DNA from: Costus lasius
Lineage: Eukaryota; Streptophyta; Magnoliopsida; Zingiberales; Costaceae
Reading direction: 5' to 3'
Length of the DNA stretch: 64,000 nucleotides
Assembly (NCBI GenBank): GCA_027563935.2
Contig: CM050454.1
Coordinates: forward strand, 23,681,501-23,745,500
Position numbers and translations under genes: made by a program
Shown: positions 11,570-20,521 of the stretch, piece by piece
How the letters are laid out: every line of letters starts with the position of its first letter
Position numbering within the stretch: the first letter of the stretch is position 1
Notes under the pieces: generated by a model
What the model was told of the DNA's origin: nothing
Database searches by the model: none
What the model saw: only the letters and a program-made list of their open reading frames with translations

Positions 11570-12454
11570 ATGGCTTCTACAAGCAATAACAACAGCGGAC
11601 TATCATTCCGTTCCTTCCTTGAGAGGGAGAAGTTGACTAGAGTTAACTTCATGGACTGGTACCAACACTTGAGGATAATCCTCAAGCAGGAGAAGAAGCT
11701 GTATGTCTTAGTGCAAGCGCTTCCTCCTCAACCGTCATCCACAGCCCGCACGGCTGAACGGGATGCTTTTCGCAAGCATCAAGATGATGCCCTGGATCTT
11801 GGCTGCCTTATGTTAGCCACGATGTCGTCCGAGTTGCAGATGCAGTATGAGGATCAGAATGCATTTCAGATCATCTCGCATCTAAAGCAACTGTTCGAGT
11901 CGCAGACTAGAACAGAAAGGTTTGAGACATCCAAGACTGCTTTTCAGTGCAAGATGCCTGAAGGTGCTCCAGTGGGACCACATGTACTCAAGTTGCTTGG
12001 GTACTTGTCGCATCTCACTAGGCTAGGACACCCGATGGATTAGGATGTGGCTACGGACCTTATCCTGCAGTCACTGCCTCCGAGTTATAGCTCTTTTATC
12101 ATTAACTTCAATATGAACAAAATTGCTTGTACTCATGAGGAGCTGCTTAAACTGCTGGAATCGACCGAGAAAGAAATGGTCAGATCCAAACTCAAGTCCG
12201 TTCTTATAGTCTCCAAAGACAGTAAGAAGCGGAAAAGGGGTAAGGGCAAGTCCAAGGCCAAGGCATTGAAGAAAGGCAGGGTGAGGGAGAACAAGTGCTT
12301 CAACTGTGGCCAGGAGGGCCATTGGTGCAAAGATTGCATGCATCCTCAGAAAGAGATGAAGAGAAGTAACCCTTCGTTTTCAGGCTCAGGTAATTTTATT
12401 ACCAAATCATATATTGTCTATTTCCGTACATGGGTATTTTATACCGCATGGTGA
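11570..12454 (+). pseudogene. Gag of decayed copia H
   Basis: Homologous to the N-terminal gag of A, B, D and E (FLEREK, then a core ending in LYVL, then INFNMNKI). The CCHC knuckle CFNCGQEGHWCKDC is at 12296-12337 (residues 243-256). An in-frame TAG at 12041-12043 breaks it; copies A and B have CAG (Gln) there. After the knuckle the frame runs into the remains of the protease and is lost. The ATG at 11570 directly follows an acceptor-like sequence. Confidence 0.85.
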
Positions 12455-14299
12455 GACTGATATTTGCAAAAATATGTAGGACCTCCAGAGAAATAGGACA
12501 TGGATGACAGTAAGAAAATCTTGCTGGAGCATTGATGCTACCGGGCTATTTTTCATTTGTCATTGATAGGATTGTTTTATTTTTGCAAACATGTAATTGA
12601 CATTGTATCTATTCCTTTGGAGTAGAGTTTTTGGAATAAAAAGAATTTGACATTTTTTTCATTTGCAAATCTCTTGTCATTACATTGTGCAAAATAATGA
12701 GGTAATAAAACAACTTGAATTTAATAAGTGGTTCAAATTGAATGCCAATCTTCTGACTCAGAGATTTTATCATAAACAAGTGATGCATCCACTGACTTCA
12801 TGCACATGAATTCATGGATTTGAACTCCTTCTAGGAGATTGACTATCTTAACCTCTTTCCAGATGTGATAGATGGGCAAAGACTTGTTTGTTGATAAATG
12901 TTTTTCACCAAGTGAGGTGAAGTGGAAAAGTCAAAAGATAGGAATTCGTGAAATTACCAAAATATTTGTGGAACCAGTTTATCAAAATTCATAAGTGATC
13001 TTCAGTTTAGGTTGGATGAAGAATACTTGAGCCACAAGTGACTATCATATTGAGTATGAGGTCTGCTCATAGCTCATAACTCCTGAAGAACACCTTGGAA
13101 GGTGGTTTTAGTGGGAGGAATTGAAAGTCAACCATATCTCTGCTGAGGTTATGTTGATAGTTTCTTCGACACTAAACTATTTCATCTTAAATATATCTCC
13201 AGGAAAGTAGATGACATGACTAATTATCGGGATCTATAGATGTGAGACTTTGGGGGTCATACATCTGAATCTAGTGATATAGAATCAAGATCTGATAAGT
13301 GTAGCTAAAGTATCCTAAATTGACTTAGGGATACTAATTTCCATAGACCCATAGGAAAACAAATGATTGTTGCTCTTGATGCTACTTTTCTTGGAAATGT
13401 ATTTCCTTGAGAATGGCAAGTGGGAGGAAATTATGACTTAGATTCAGTCCAAGGTCAGCCACCTAGCATAGATGGTCAAAGATGGAATCTGAGCCTCGTA
13501 TATAGGTTGTGGGGCAACCTAGGTTCAGAAAGTATGGGAAAAAGGCTGAATCGATTCATTGTGCCAATGTTATGGGTAACTATTAACTTGGACAAAGAAT
13601 CTTCACCTTGTAGTACCTAAGTTCAGTGGGAGCCTGATGACATCTCTGGTCTTGTATGTTAGGGACATACAGATCATCAAAGACGATATCCTGATCCTTC
13701 ACTTGGTGAATAGATGATTGGGAAATGTCTTGTGATGAATGACTTAGTGAACATCACCTATGGGGTAGGTGTGAGAGTTTTTTTTGGATAAGTCAAAGAA
13801 ACTCTAAGTGCCAAGTCATATAACATACATCGATGATGGTATGTTATAGACCAGATATGGTTTGTGCCGAGAGCATAACCAATCGATACTAGGTCCAATC
13901 CAGGTGCATGGCACTGGATAAGGAATGAAGAACACACTTTGGTTCTATGTAGAACTAAAAGGTGGTTCTTGGTTAGTAATGACAGGAAAAGCTTAGTGGA
14001 TTCACTTGGCAGCTTGTTCCAGTCAGACCAATGACAGTCTAGCTGTTCCTGTAGTGGTGCTGGAAGCTTTGGGAGCTTCAAAGCAGGCTACTTGAAAGCA
14101 GGGTATGCAAGTTCTTTGTTGAACCTCGCAGGCATACTCAGATGCTTATATCTTGTCTTGGGGACAGAGGTACTTGATATATAGCAGATATGAACACTGA
14201 TACAATCATGATAGGCCCATAGACCGATGCTCTGGCACAGCAGGAGCGTGGTAGGTCGTGCTTAGGACACGGTGTTGAGGTTGCTCAATGCAAGGTCCT
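12455..14299 (+). pseudogene. Wrecked pol of copia H
   Basis: No long frame survives, but short blocks align in order with the B polyprotein: the zone after the protease (about 12460-12530), the linker before RT (about 13380), the RT YVDD neighbourhood (about 13620-13690), the AEAAYVLGV-like block (about 13725-13775), the SRFQSNPG-like block (about 13870-13920) and the C-terminal block (about 14215). Its total length is much shorter than an intact pol, so there are large internal deletions. Confidence 0.65.
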
Positions 14300-14315
14300 A
14301 GTGCAAGTGGGAGAT
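14300..14315 (+). other. Polypurine tract of copia H
   Basis: agtgcaagtgggagat, next to the LTR start at 14316. Confidence 0.85.
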
Positions 14316-15974
14316 TGTCAGTGTTTGTGCCCTAGGACCTCAGGATGGTCCATTGGGATATGTGTATCACATCTAGTTGATAGATGAGTTATCCTGGCAT
14401 TGTCGTTGTCATGCAAGTTTGTACATCTGCGCATATGTACATTTGTATATACAATGTCCCTAAGAGAAAGATTTTATCTAGTCTATGTGTTTATCCCTGG
14501 TCGAGAATCATAGTGGATATGAGACAGCTATGATTCACTTGAGACCGGTATATGTGCTGGTTGAGCACGGGTTGCTAACGCAGGCATATGGGTATATCAA
14601 GGGAGATACACTGGATCGACCCACTGTGAGGATTCATCTCCATGTCACGAGATGAATATCACAGTGACAGAGTTGCGCTTGTCCTATTTGAGGGCATTGG
14701 TATATCTATATAGTGATTGGTGTACTTTGATGCAACCTAACGCTTCGCCGTAAAAGGGAAGTCATAACGGTTGTCATTGGGTATGTCATAAGCCGTACGA
14801 GAGATTCAATGTGCCAATAGAGGATTTGCCCCTTCCTTACGGGGAAGCTTGATTGTCCATGGCGCCCTATATGGATGACTGAAAGTGTATGGCCATACTC
14901 CGGTGAGAACCTGATTTAGTCATGCCATATTATTGGGATTAACAAGTATGACACACTTGCCCAATCTGGACATCAGTTGGCAAAAGGACAAAGTTGCACT
15001 TGTACTTTGTCGCAGTTTTAGGGGATGTCGATGATGACACCATTCTGATGACTTAGGTAGCAATGATGTACTGCTAGGTGCCACTCATTGCTTGTGATGA
15101 TTTAGTCATCACTGCCAACGTCTGAGGAACCTACTGGGTCGCACACCTAGACACTCGAGTTCTCATACTGATCATTTAGCCTATGATCCAATCATTGTGT
15201 GATTCGGATCTTTTTGGGGAACTGATGCATTGAGACTTTTATAGAGGAGATGATATTTTATTAGTTGGTAGGAGAATTCTTCTCTTGGCTAATTAATAAG
15301 CTTGGGCACAATTTACAATTAATTATGTCTGCGGGGAATAGAACCCATGACGCTTAATTGTGAGTAGGCGCCTATGCTTGGGTGCATTTACAATTAATTG
15401 CGTATGCGGGGATTCGAACCCATGACACGTAATTGTGAGTAGGCGCTTATGCTCTTTATCCCACATGGGAAGTATCTCTAGTGTGCGTCTGGCTCTGCTA
15501 TTATAAATAGAGAGGCCCACCTGGGAGATTCTTTTGTACCAGACTCTTCTCTTGTCTCTAGTTGTCGCCTCCCCTCTGTTCCTTGGCATGAGGGTCTAGG
15601 AGGTGACGACAATAAAAGTTTTTCGGCATCAAAGGTTGGGACAAGTGGCAGTGCTACCCACTCCTTGTCGCTAACATCCCTTCTTCTCCTTGGCAGTGGC
15701 GCAAGTTGAGAAGGCTAGAGGTGTGAATCTCATCTTCTGGGCTAGCACCCAGCGCGGAGATTGGAGAGGATTCGAGGAGTCCGTGTGTGCGCGATTGTAG
15801 AGGATGGGCCTTTGCACGTCTTTATCATCGGCCGCTTCTAAAAGTTGCTTGATAAGGTATTGCCCCTATCACATCCATTGTATTCTTCATAAGTTGGTCC
15901 TTGTTGAATTAGGAATCTTGTTTCGGGCTCGCTTCCACTATTTTCGTTTTCTTATAGCCCGGGGATTCCCAACA
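14316..15974 (+). repeat. 3' LTR of copia H
   Basis: A 1,659-bp LTR starting TGTCAGTG after a PPT and ending GGGGATTCCCAACA. It is related to the 3' LTR of C (60972-62782) and more distantly to A-E. It contains the palindrome GTATGGCCATAC (14887-14898), a stem-loop with ATTGGG/CCCAAT arms (14932-14965) and a tandem duplication with a tRNA B-box-like core (about 15304-15456). Confidence 0.8.
15304..15456 (-). repeat. Two tandem units with tRNA-like B box, inside LTR of H
   Basis: Two units of about 76 bp, each with acaattaatt, a tgcgggga-t-gaaccc core and taattgtgagtaggcgc. On the minus strand the second unit reads GGGTTCGAATCCCC, a perfect RNA polymerase III B box, but the T-arm stem does not extend and no complete tRNA or A box is evident. 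It may be a tRNA-derived (SINE-like) remnant. Confidence 0.45.
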
Positions 15975-16210
15975 ACGAACCCAAAGTTCCGATATCTCCA
16001 ACCCCTATTTTCTACCCAAAACTTTCTCATGCCAGATTCAGTTTGCATTATTTGCTTCACCTTTCATAATTATAAACCACTTAATCGATTGTCTAGCTAT
16101 CAATTCTTAATCACTTGGTACTTGATCATTGTCCCTATGGGATCGACACTTAAGTACTATCATGACAAAATCCTCACGCTTGTGGTTAGTAGTGCAATAG
16201 TACGACACAC
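15975..16210. other. Unassigned 236-bp segment
   Basis: It lies between the end of the H LTR and the first recognisable pol sequence of C. The part with ccctatgggatcgacac and cctcacgcttgtgg resembles the end of a gypsy LTR, but I could not pair it with another copy here. Confidence 0.3.
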
Positions 16211-17059
16211 ATCAAGAAGACAGTGGGAGAAGTTTTGATTTGGACGAAATCCAAGATCATCCACAAGACACAGAGGTTGAGATGGAACCTGAGCCTGCTG
16301 TACAGGTTGTGGCCCAACCTGTGGCTTAGACAGGCTCAGCGTTGGTCTAAATAGGTACGTCATGCACCTAATAGGTACGGGTTACTGCCGACTCAACACG
16401 ATGACATTCTCATTATTAAGGATGAAACTAAGACTTATGAGGAAGCGGTCGCTGGACTGGACTCCAAGAGATGGCTAGAGGCCATGAGATCCGAGATAGA
16501 TTCTATGTCTGCTAACCAGGTTTGGGACTTGGTTGAGCCGCCTAATGGGGCAAAGTCCATAGGGTGTAAATGGGTCTTCAAGAAGAAAACAGACATTGGC
16601 AACATGGTTACCTACAAAGGTAGACTAGTCATCAAAGGTTATTGGCAGGTCCACGGGGTGGACTATGACGAAACCCTTTCGTTGGTTGCCATATTCAAAT
16701 CTATTCGGATCATGCTTGTTTTAGCTGCCTACTATGATTATGAGATCTGGCAAATGGATGTGAAGATAGCTTTGCTTAATGGAAACTTGTCAGAGGATGT
16801 GTTATGACACAGCTTGAGGGGTTCGTCCACCCAGCCAATGCTCATAAAGTATGGAAGCTGAAAAGATCCATATATGGATTAAAGCAAGCCTCTCGAAATT
16901 GGAATATTCGTTTCGACAAAGTTGTGAGAGATTATGCTTCATCAAGAACAAAGACAATGCCTGTGTGCACAAGAAAATCAGTGGGAGCTTGGTCACATTT
17001 CTGGTCCTTTATGTCGATGACATACTGCTTATTGGAAATGACATCCCTACCCTTCACAC
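16211..17059 (+). pseudogene. Integrase-RT linker and RT of decayed copia C, part 1
   Basis: Aligns with B from the SGREIKLDEN linker through RT. Recognisable blocks are QVWDLVEPP, GCKWVFKKK, YKGRLVIKG, the QMDVK Asp motif, SIYGLKQASRNWNIRFD and LYVDDILLIGNDIP. Frame breaks are near 16800 and 16940, and there are in-frame stops in the linker (for example near 16329). The sequence stops mid-motif at 17059, where copia B is inserted, and resumes at 26119. Confidence 0.9.
17055..17059. repeat. Target site duplication of element B (left)
   Basis: cacac, repeated at 26114-26118. Confidence 0.95.
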
Positions 17060-17134
17060 TGTTGGGGTATGCCCTTAAGGCTAATGTTTGAGGCCTTGGG
17101 ATTGTATCAGTATCATGTAATAAACTCTTGTGTT

Positions 17135-17140
17135 TATAAA
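17135..17140 (+). promoter_or_regulatory. Candidate TATA box in LTR of B (first of two)
   Basis: TATAAA within gtttataaaggc, about 75 bp into the LTR and conserved in the other copies. A second candidate, TTTATATC at 17828-17835, lies about 45 bp before the GNRA-type hairpin. Sequence alone does not decide which sets the transcript start. Confidence 0.35.
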
Positions 17141-17827
17141 GGCATGGTTATTATTCAGGTTGTTACCTTCTCTGCTGCAATTAGTGTACTTCTGAATAAT
17201 GTCTCAAAGCTGTTCAGCTGGGCTGACATGCTATAAAGTCCTTAGTCGAGATATCTTGGTGAACATGAGACAGCCTTGATATAATTGAGACTAATATGTA
17301 TTCTAATCTTATAGGATGCTTCGAGCATGGAATAAGATGTAGACTCATGGGTACATTGGATGTACTGGACAGACCCTACTAGGATATTCAATTACTTGTC
17401 ACAATGTGAATAATCCTTGTTTTCACTAAGTGGCACATGTCCTCTGACTTGAGATCACTTGTGTTTCTAAATGATGATTGTCATTGTTTTGAGGTAGTTC
17501 AATATCATTTGAAACATAATGATTATAGACTATCTTGGATAATGATCTTGAGTCAGGTTAGGGCACTAGTGATAGATAAAGGATTGCCATCTCCTTAATT
17601 GGAGTGTGATGTTCTATAGGGGCCCCCTAGATGGGATGATTGAGATAGTGTATGGCCATACCCAGGTGACTATGATCATCTGATCTAATCATGCTCATCA
17701 TATTGGAATAACAAGCTTGACATGCTTGTCCAATAAGAACATCCAGTGGCAAAGGAAAAATGTATGCCTAGTGAAGTGGATTCACACTTGTGCTGTGGTT
17801 TGGGAGTAGTCTTGGAAGACTCTTTCC

Positions 17828-17835
17828 TTTATATC
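17828..17835 (+). promoter_or_regulatory. Candidate TATA box in LTR of B (second)
   Basis: TTTATATC, conserved in all copies as ctttatatcggga (E has tttctttatatcgg). If used, transcripts would start close to the GNRA-type hairpin at 17877-17892, placing that hairpin near the RNA 5' end. Confidence 0.35.
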
Positions 17836-18586
17836 GGGAGACAGTGATGTGTTGCTAGATACCCCTCACTGATCGTGATAATGTAAGTTATCGTTACCGA
17901 CATTTAGAGGAAACCCTTAGGGTCGCACAACTTGATGATATGGCTTACTTAAGTCTGATCGTGTGGACTGAATTCTTTGGGTTCAGTTTAAAGGAGTTTA
18001 AACTCTGATTGTAAGTGAGATCTGGTCTGATCATGTTTGATTGATTGGGGCTTGAGATCGGTAAGCTTCGATCAAGAGAGATGATTCTAGATCGGTGAGA
18101 TCAGGAACATCATGAGATGAACGGTTAGATCTTGAGCCATTTTGGTTCAGAGAGATCTAGACCATGGGCCGGTTTGGTTTGGTCTTTGGACCGAATTGAA
18201 TTGAATTGAATTAGCTTGAACCGGTTCACATATGTGAACGCATGGTTCAAGGCTCAATCATATTTGGGCGGTTTTCTTATGGGTGAGCGCATGGCTTCAT
18301 GACTTGCCATATTTGGAAGTCATGAAACGCCATCACTTAAAAAATGCCTAAATGATGATGGTGAATTGAATTCGATTGTCGCCTTGGCTTGAGAGGAGAA
18401 AGAGCTTCTTCCTTGATGAGAAGAGAGTTCGGCCAAGCATCTCTTGACTTCGACACACACAAGGAGAACTTGGTGATTTTTGCTAGCACAAGAATTGCGC
18501 AAGGAGGAAGCCTTCATCATCCTTGTGTGCGTCTTCTTTGGAGGAGAGCTCATTTGCCCTCTTGCTTCCAAGCCGCCTCCTTCCTC

Positions 18587-18595
18587 ATGGCTATG
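18587..18595 (+). other. Predicted mini-exon ATG-GCT-ATG with splice donor, in LTR of B
   Basis: The nine bases are followed by GTAATA, a usable plant 5' splice site. Joined to the acceptor at 20500, they are in phase with the gag frame. The same arrangement exists in A, D and E. Confidence 0.5.
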
Positions 18596-18748
18596 GTAAT
18601 AGATCTCAACTTGATCTTTGCAATATAACCAAGTTAATCATATGATCTACATGCGGTCTTGAGGGTGACACCCCTATAATATTTCATGCGCCCCCCCTTA
18701 TTAGGGTTTCACCCCCTTTTGCGCTCCCCCTTGAAGGGGACTTTCAAA

Positions 18749-18760
18749 TGGTATCAGAGG
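18749..18760 (+). other. Primer binding site (tRNA-iMet) of copia B
   Basis: TGGTATCAGAGG, two bases after the LTR. It matches the initiator tRNA-Met complement at 11 of 12 bases. Confidence 0.88.
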
Positions 18761-20521
18761 ATGGTTTTCTTGTAGAATCATATGATTGCTTCATGTTGCT
18801 TGTTTGTGATCCGTGTATGTCATTACATGTTGTAGATCTATATTGAAGTTTCATCATAGTTGCGCATGTTACCAAGTATCTAGTTGCGCATGGTAATGTA
18901 GATGAAAGCTTCTTACTTTGTTGTTGCGCATGTTGTAAGTTGTTTTTCCCTAAAAACTTTGTAACATCTTGCGCGCTCCATCTAGATCTATAAGCGCCTA
19001 CTATAAACCCTTAGATGGGTTGATGGGGTTGAAAGCATCATCTAGTGTAGATCCAATAGTCTGATCAGACCGTCTGACAGCCTAGATGGATCGACCAGAT
19101 GGCACCTGTGCGCAAGCACAAGGTGGCTATAGGTCGATTGCATCACAGGCGTGTAGCGAGGTCTGGTTGAGACAACCAGTGAACACACATGAGTTAGGCT
19201 CGGGGTCACACCCGCTTGCCAGAACTCATGTTGGTTGTTCAGCCCTTGGCGCATGCATGGTTGACCATTAGGTCAACTCGAGTCAGTTAGGACTTGGTGC
19301 ATGCAAGGGCATGGATCTAACTAGATTGTTGAGTGGATCCCTATCAATGGACCGTTGTAAGGTTGTAGGGCACATAAGGAAATTAAAATTGATGCCAATG
19401 GGATTTTCAAAATTTTATTTTCTTTGTAATGGATCACATGTTGATTGAATGATGCCATGATGCTTGTTTATTTAATCTTATGTGGGTTGCCCTTAATGTG
19501 TGCTGTGCTGGGGCCTGCGAGCCTGGTAAATTATTATTATTGTGATCTGCGAATCACATTTTTAATTAATTGTATAATTGACCTGCGAGTCAAGCTTGTC
19601 TAGATAGATCAAAATGTATTTTGATTAGACAAGAGCACAAAGGCACACATCCCAGAGGGGCATTCAGCTGGTGGCGCACCTGAGGTGCTCTTGGCGCAAG
19701 GGCCCTGGGTTGGACCAGATGAGATGCTAAAGACCCAAGAGGAGCAAGTGAAGACTTAAGTATCTTAAGGTCTTACTTAGGCTATGGGCTTTTACCACAT
19801 AAGATCCATGCTTTCTTTTTATTGATTATATAATTAGAACTGCATGAGTTTATCTTCTGCTATCACCATAGAAATTGCATGATAGTTAAGAAGATAAAAG
19901 ACCGTTAAAATCCAAACGCTAAAATATCAAGCACGTAATGCCTTCTGACGCGAAACCTCACTGTTCTGACTATCGTTGGAGCCGTGTTGTACCCACTCAG
20001 TGGGCACGTCCATCTATCTTCAGACGGTGCGGGATTTCACCTGCGTGTTACAGAGAAGGGATTTATCGCTTCTCGTTGCTCAGCATAGCACGTGGTGGTC
20101 CAGGGAGTAGGTCGGGTCAGCTTGACCATGTAGGCTACATATGTGGCGCATATGGTAGCACATGGAGGCAGCCATCTGTGGGGTCAGAGATTGTGTTGTA
20201 CCAACTCAGTTGGCACAGTCTGCTGGACTGCCCAGATGAAGGGGAATCGCACGGGTTGGCGATTGGCAGGGACTGCCTACCAGAAATTAGTACTTGTACT
20301 CTCTGTGCATCTTATCTCGCCTGAGCGGGACGCGGAGACCAAGTATGAAATCTGGATCCCATCTCACTAAAAGAGTGTTACTCTTTCGGACTGTTTAATG
20401 GATTTTTCAGTCAGATAAAATAGTGAGAAAAGAATCTTTCTTAAGTCCTGGATTGATTCTAAACATTGATACTGACCTTGCTGTTCTTGCATTGTTGTAG
20501 ATTCCTGCAGCAACGAACACC
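18761..20521 (+). other. Long structured 5' leader of copia B
   Basis: No gene is supported. Landmarks: several ttgcgcatg copies (about 18860-18935), palindrome GTCTGATCAGAC 19059-19070, three stems with loop CTGCGA (19512-19523, 19541-19558, 19578-19593), twin hairpins CCCAC-TCA-GTGGG (19992-20004) and CCAAC-TCA-GTTGG (20201-20213), an AAAGAGT/ACTCTTT stem (20370-20386), a GACTG/CAGTC stem (20389-20412), branch-like tactgac (20469-20475) and acceptor ttgttgtag ending at 20500. Predicted intron 18596-20500. Confidence 0.6.

Larger units (their letters stand above)
17060..18746 (+). repeat. 5' LTR of copia B
   Basis: 1,687 bp, tgttgggg...ggggactttca. Landmarks: palindrome GTATGGCCATAC 17650-17661; stem-loop 17702-17734; GNRA-type hairpin 17877-17892; ATG-GCT-ATG 18587-18595 followed by GTAATA. 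Confidence 0.96.

Noticed and set aside
15304..15456. tRNA gene on the minus strand
   Set aside because: The B box is present but the T-arm stem is only three pairs and there is no acceptor stem or clear A box.
15804..16238. 144-codon frame at the end of the H LTR
   Set aside because: It crosses the LTR boundary at 15974 and runs into unrelated DNA and the C pol remnant; chance frame.
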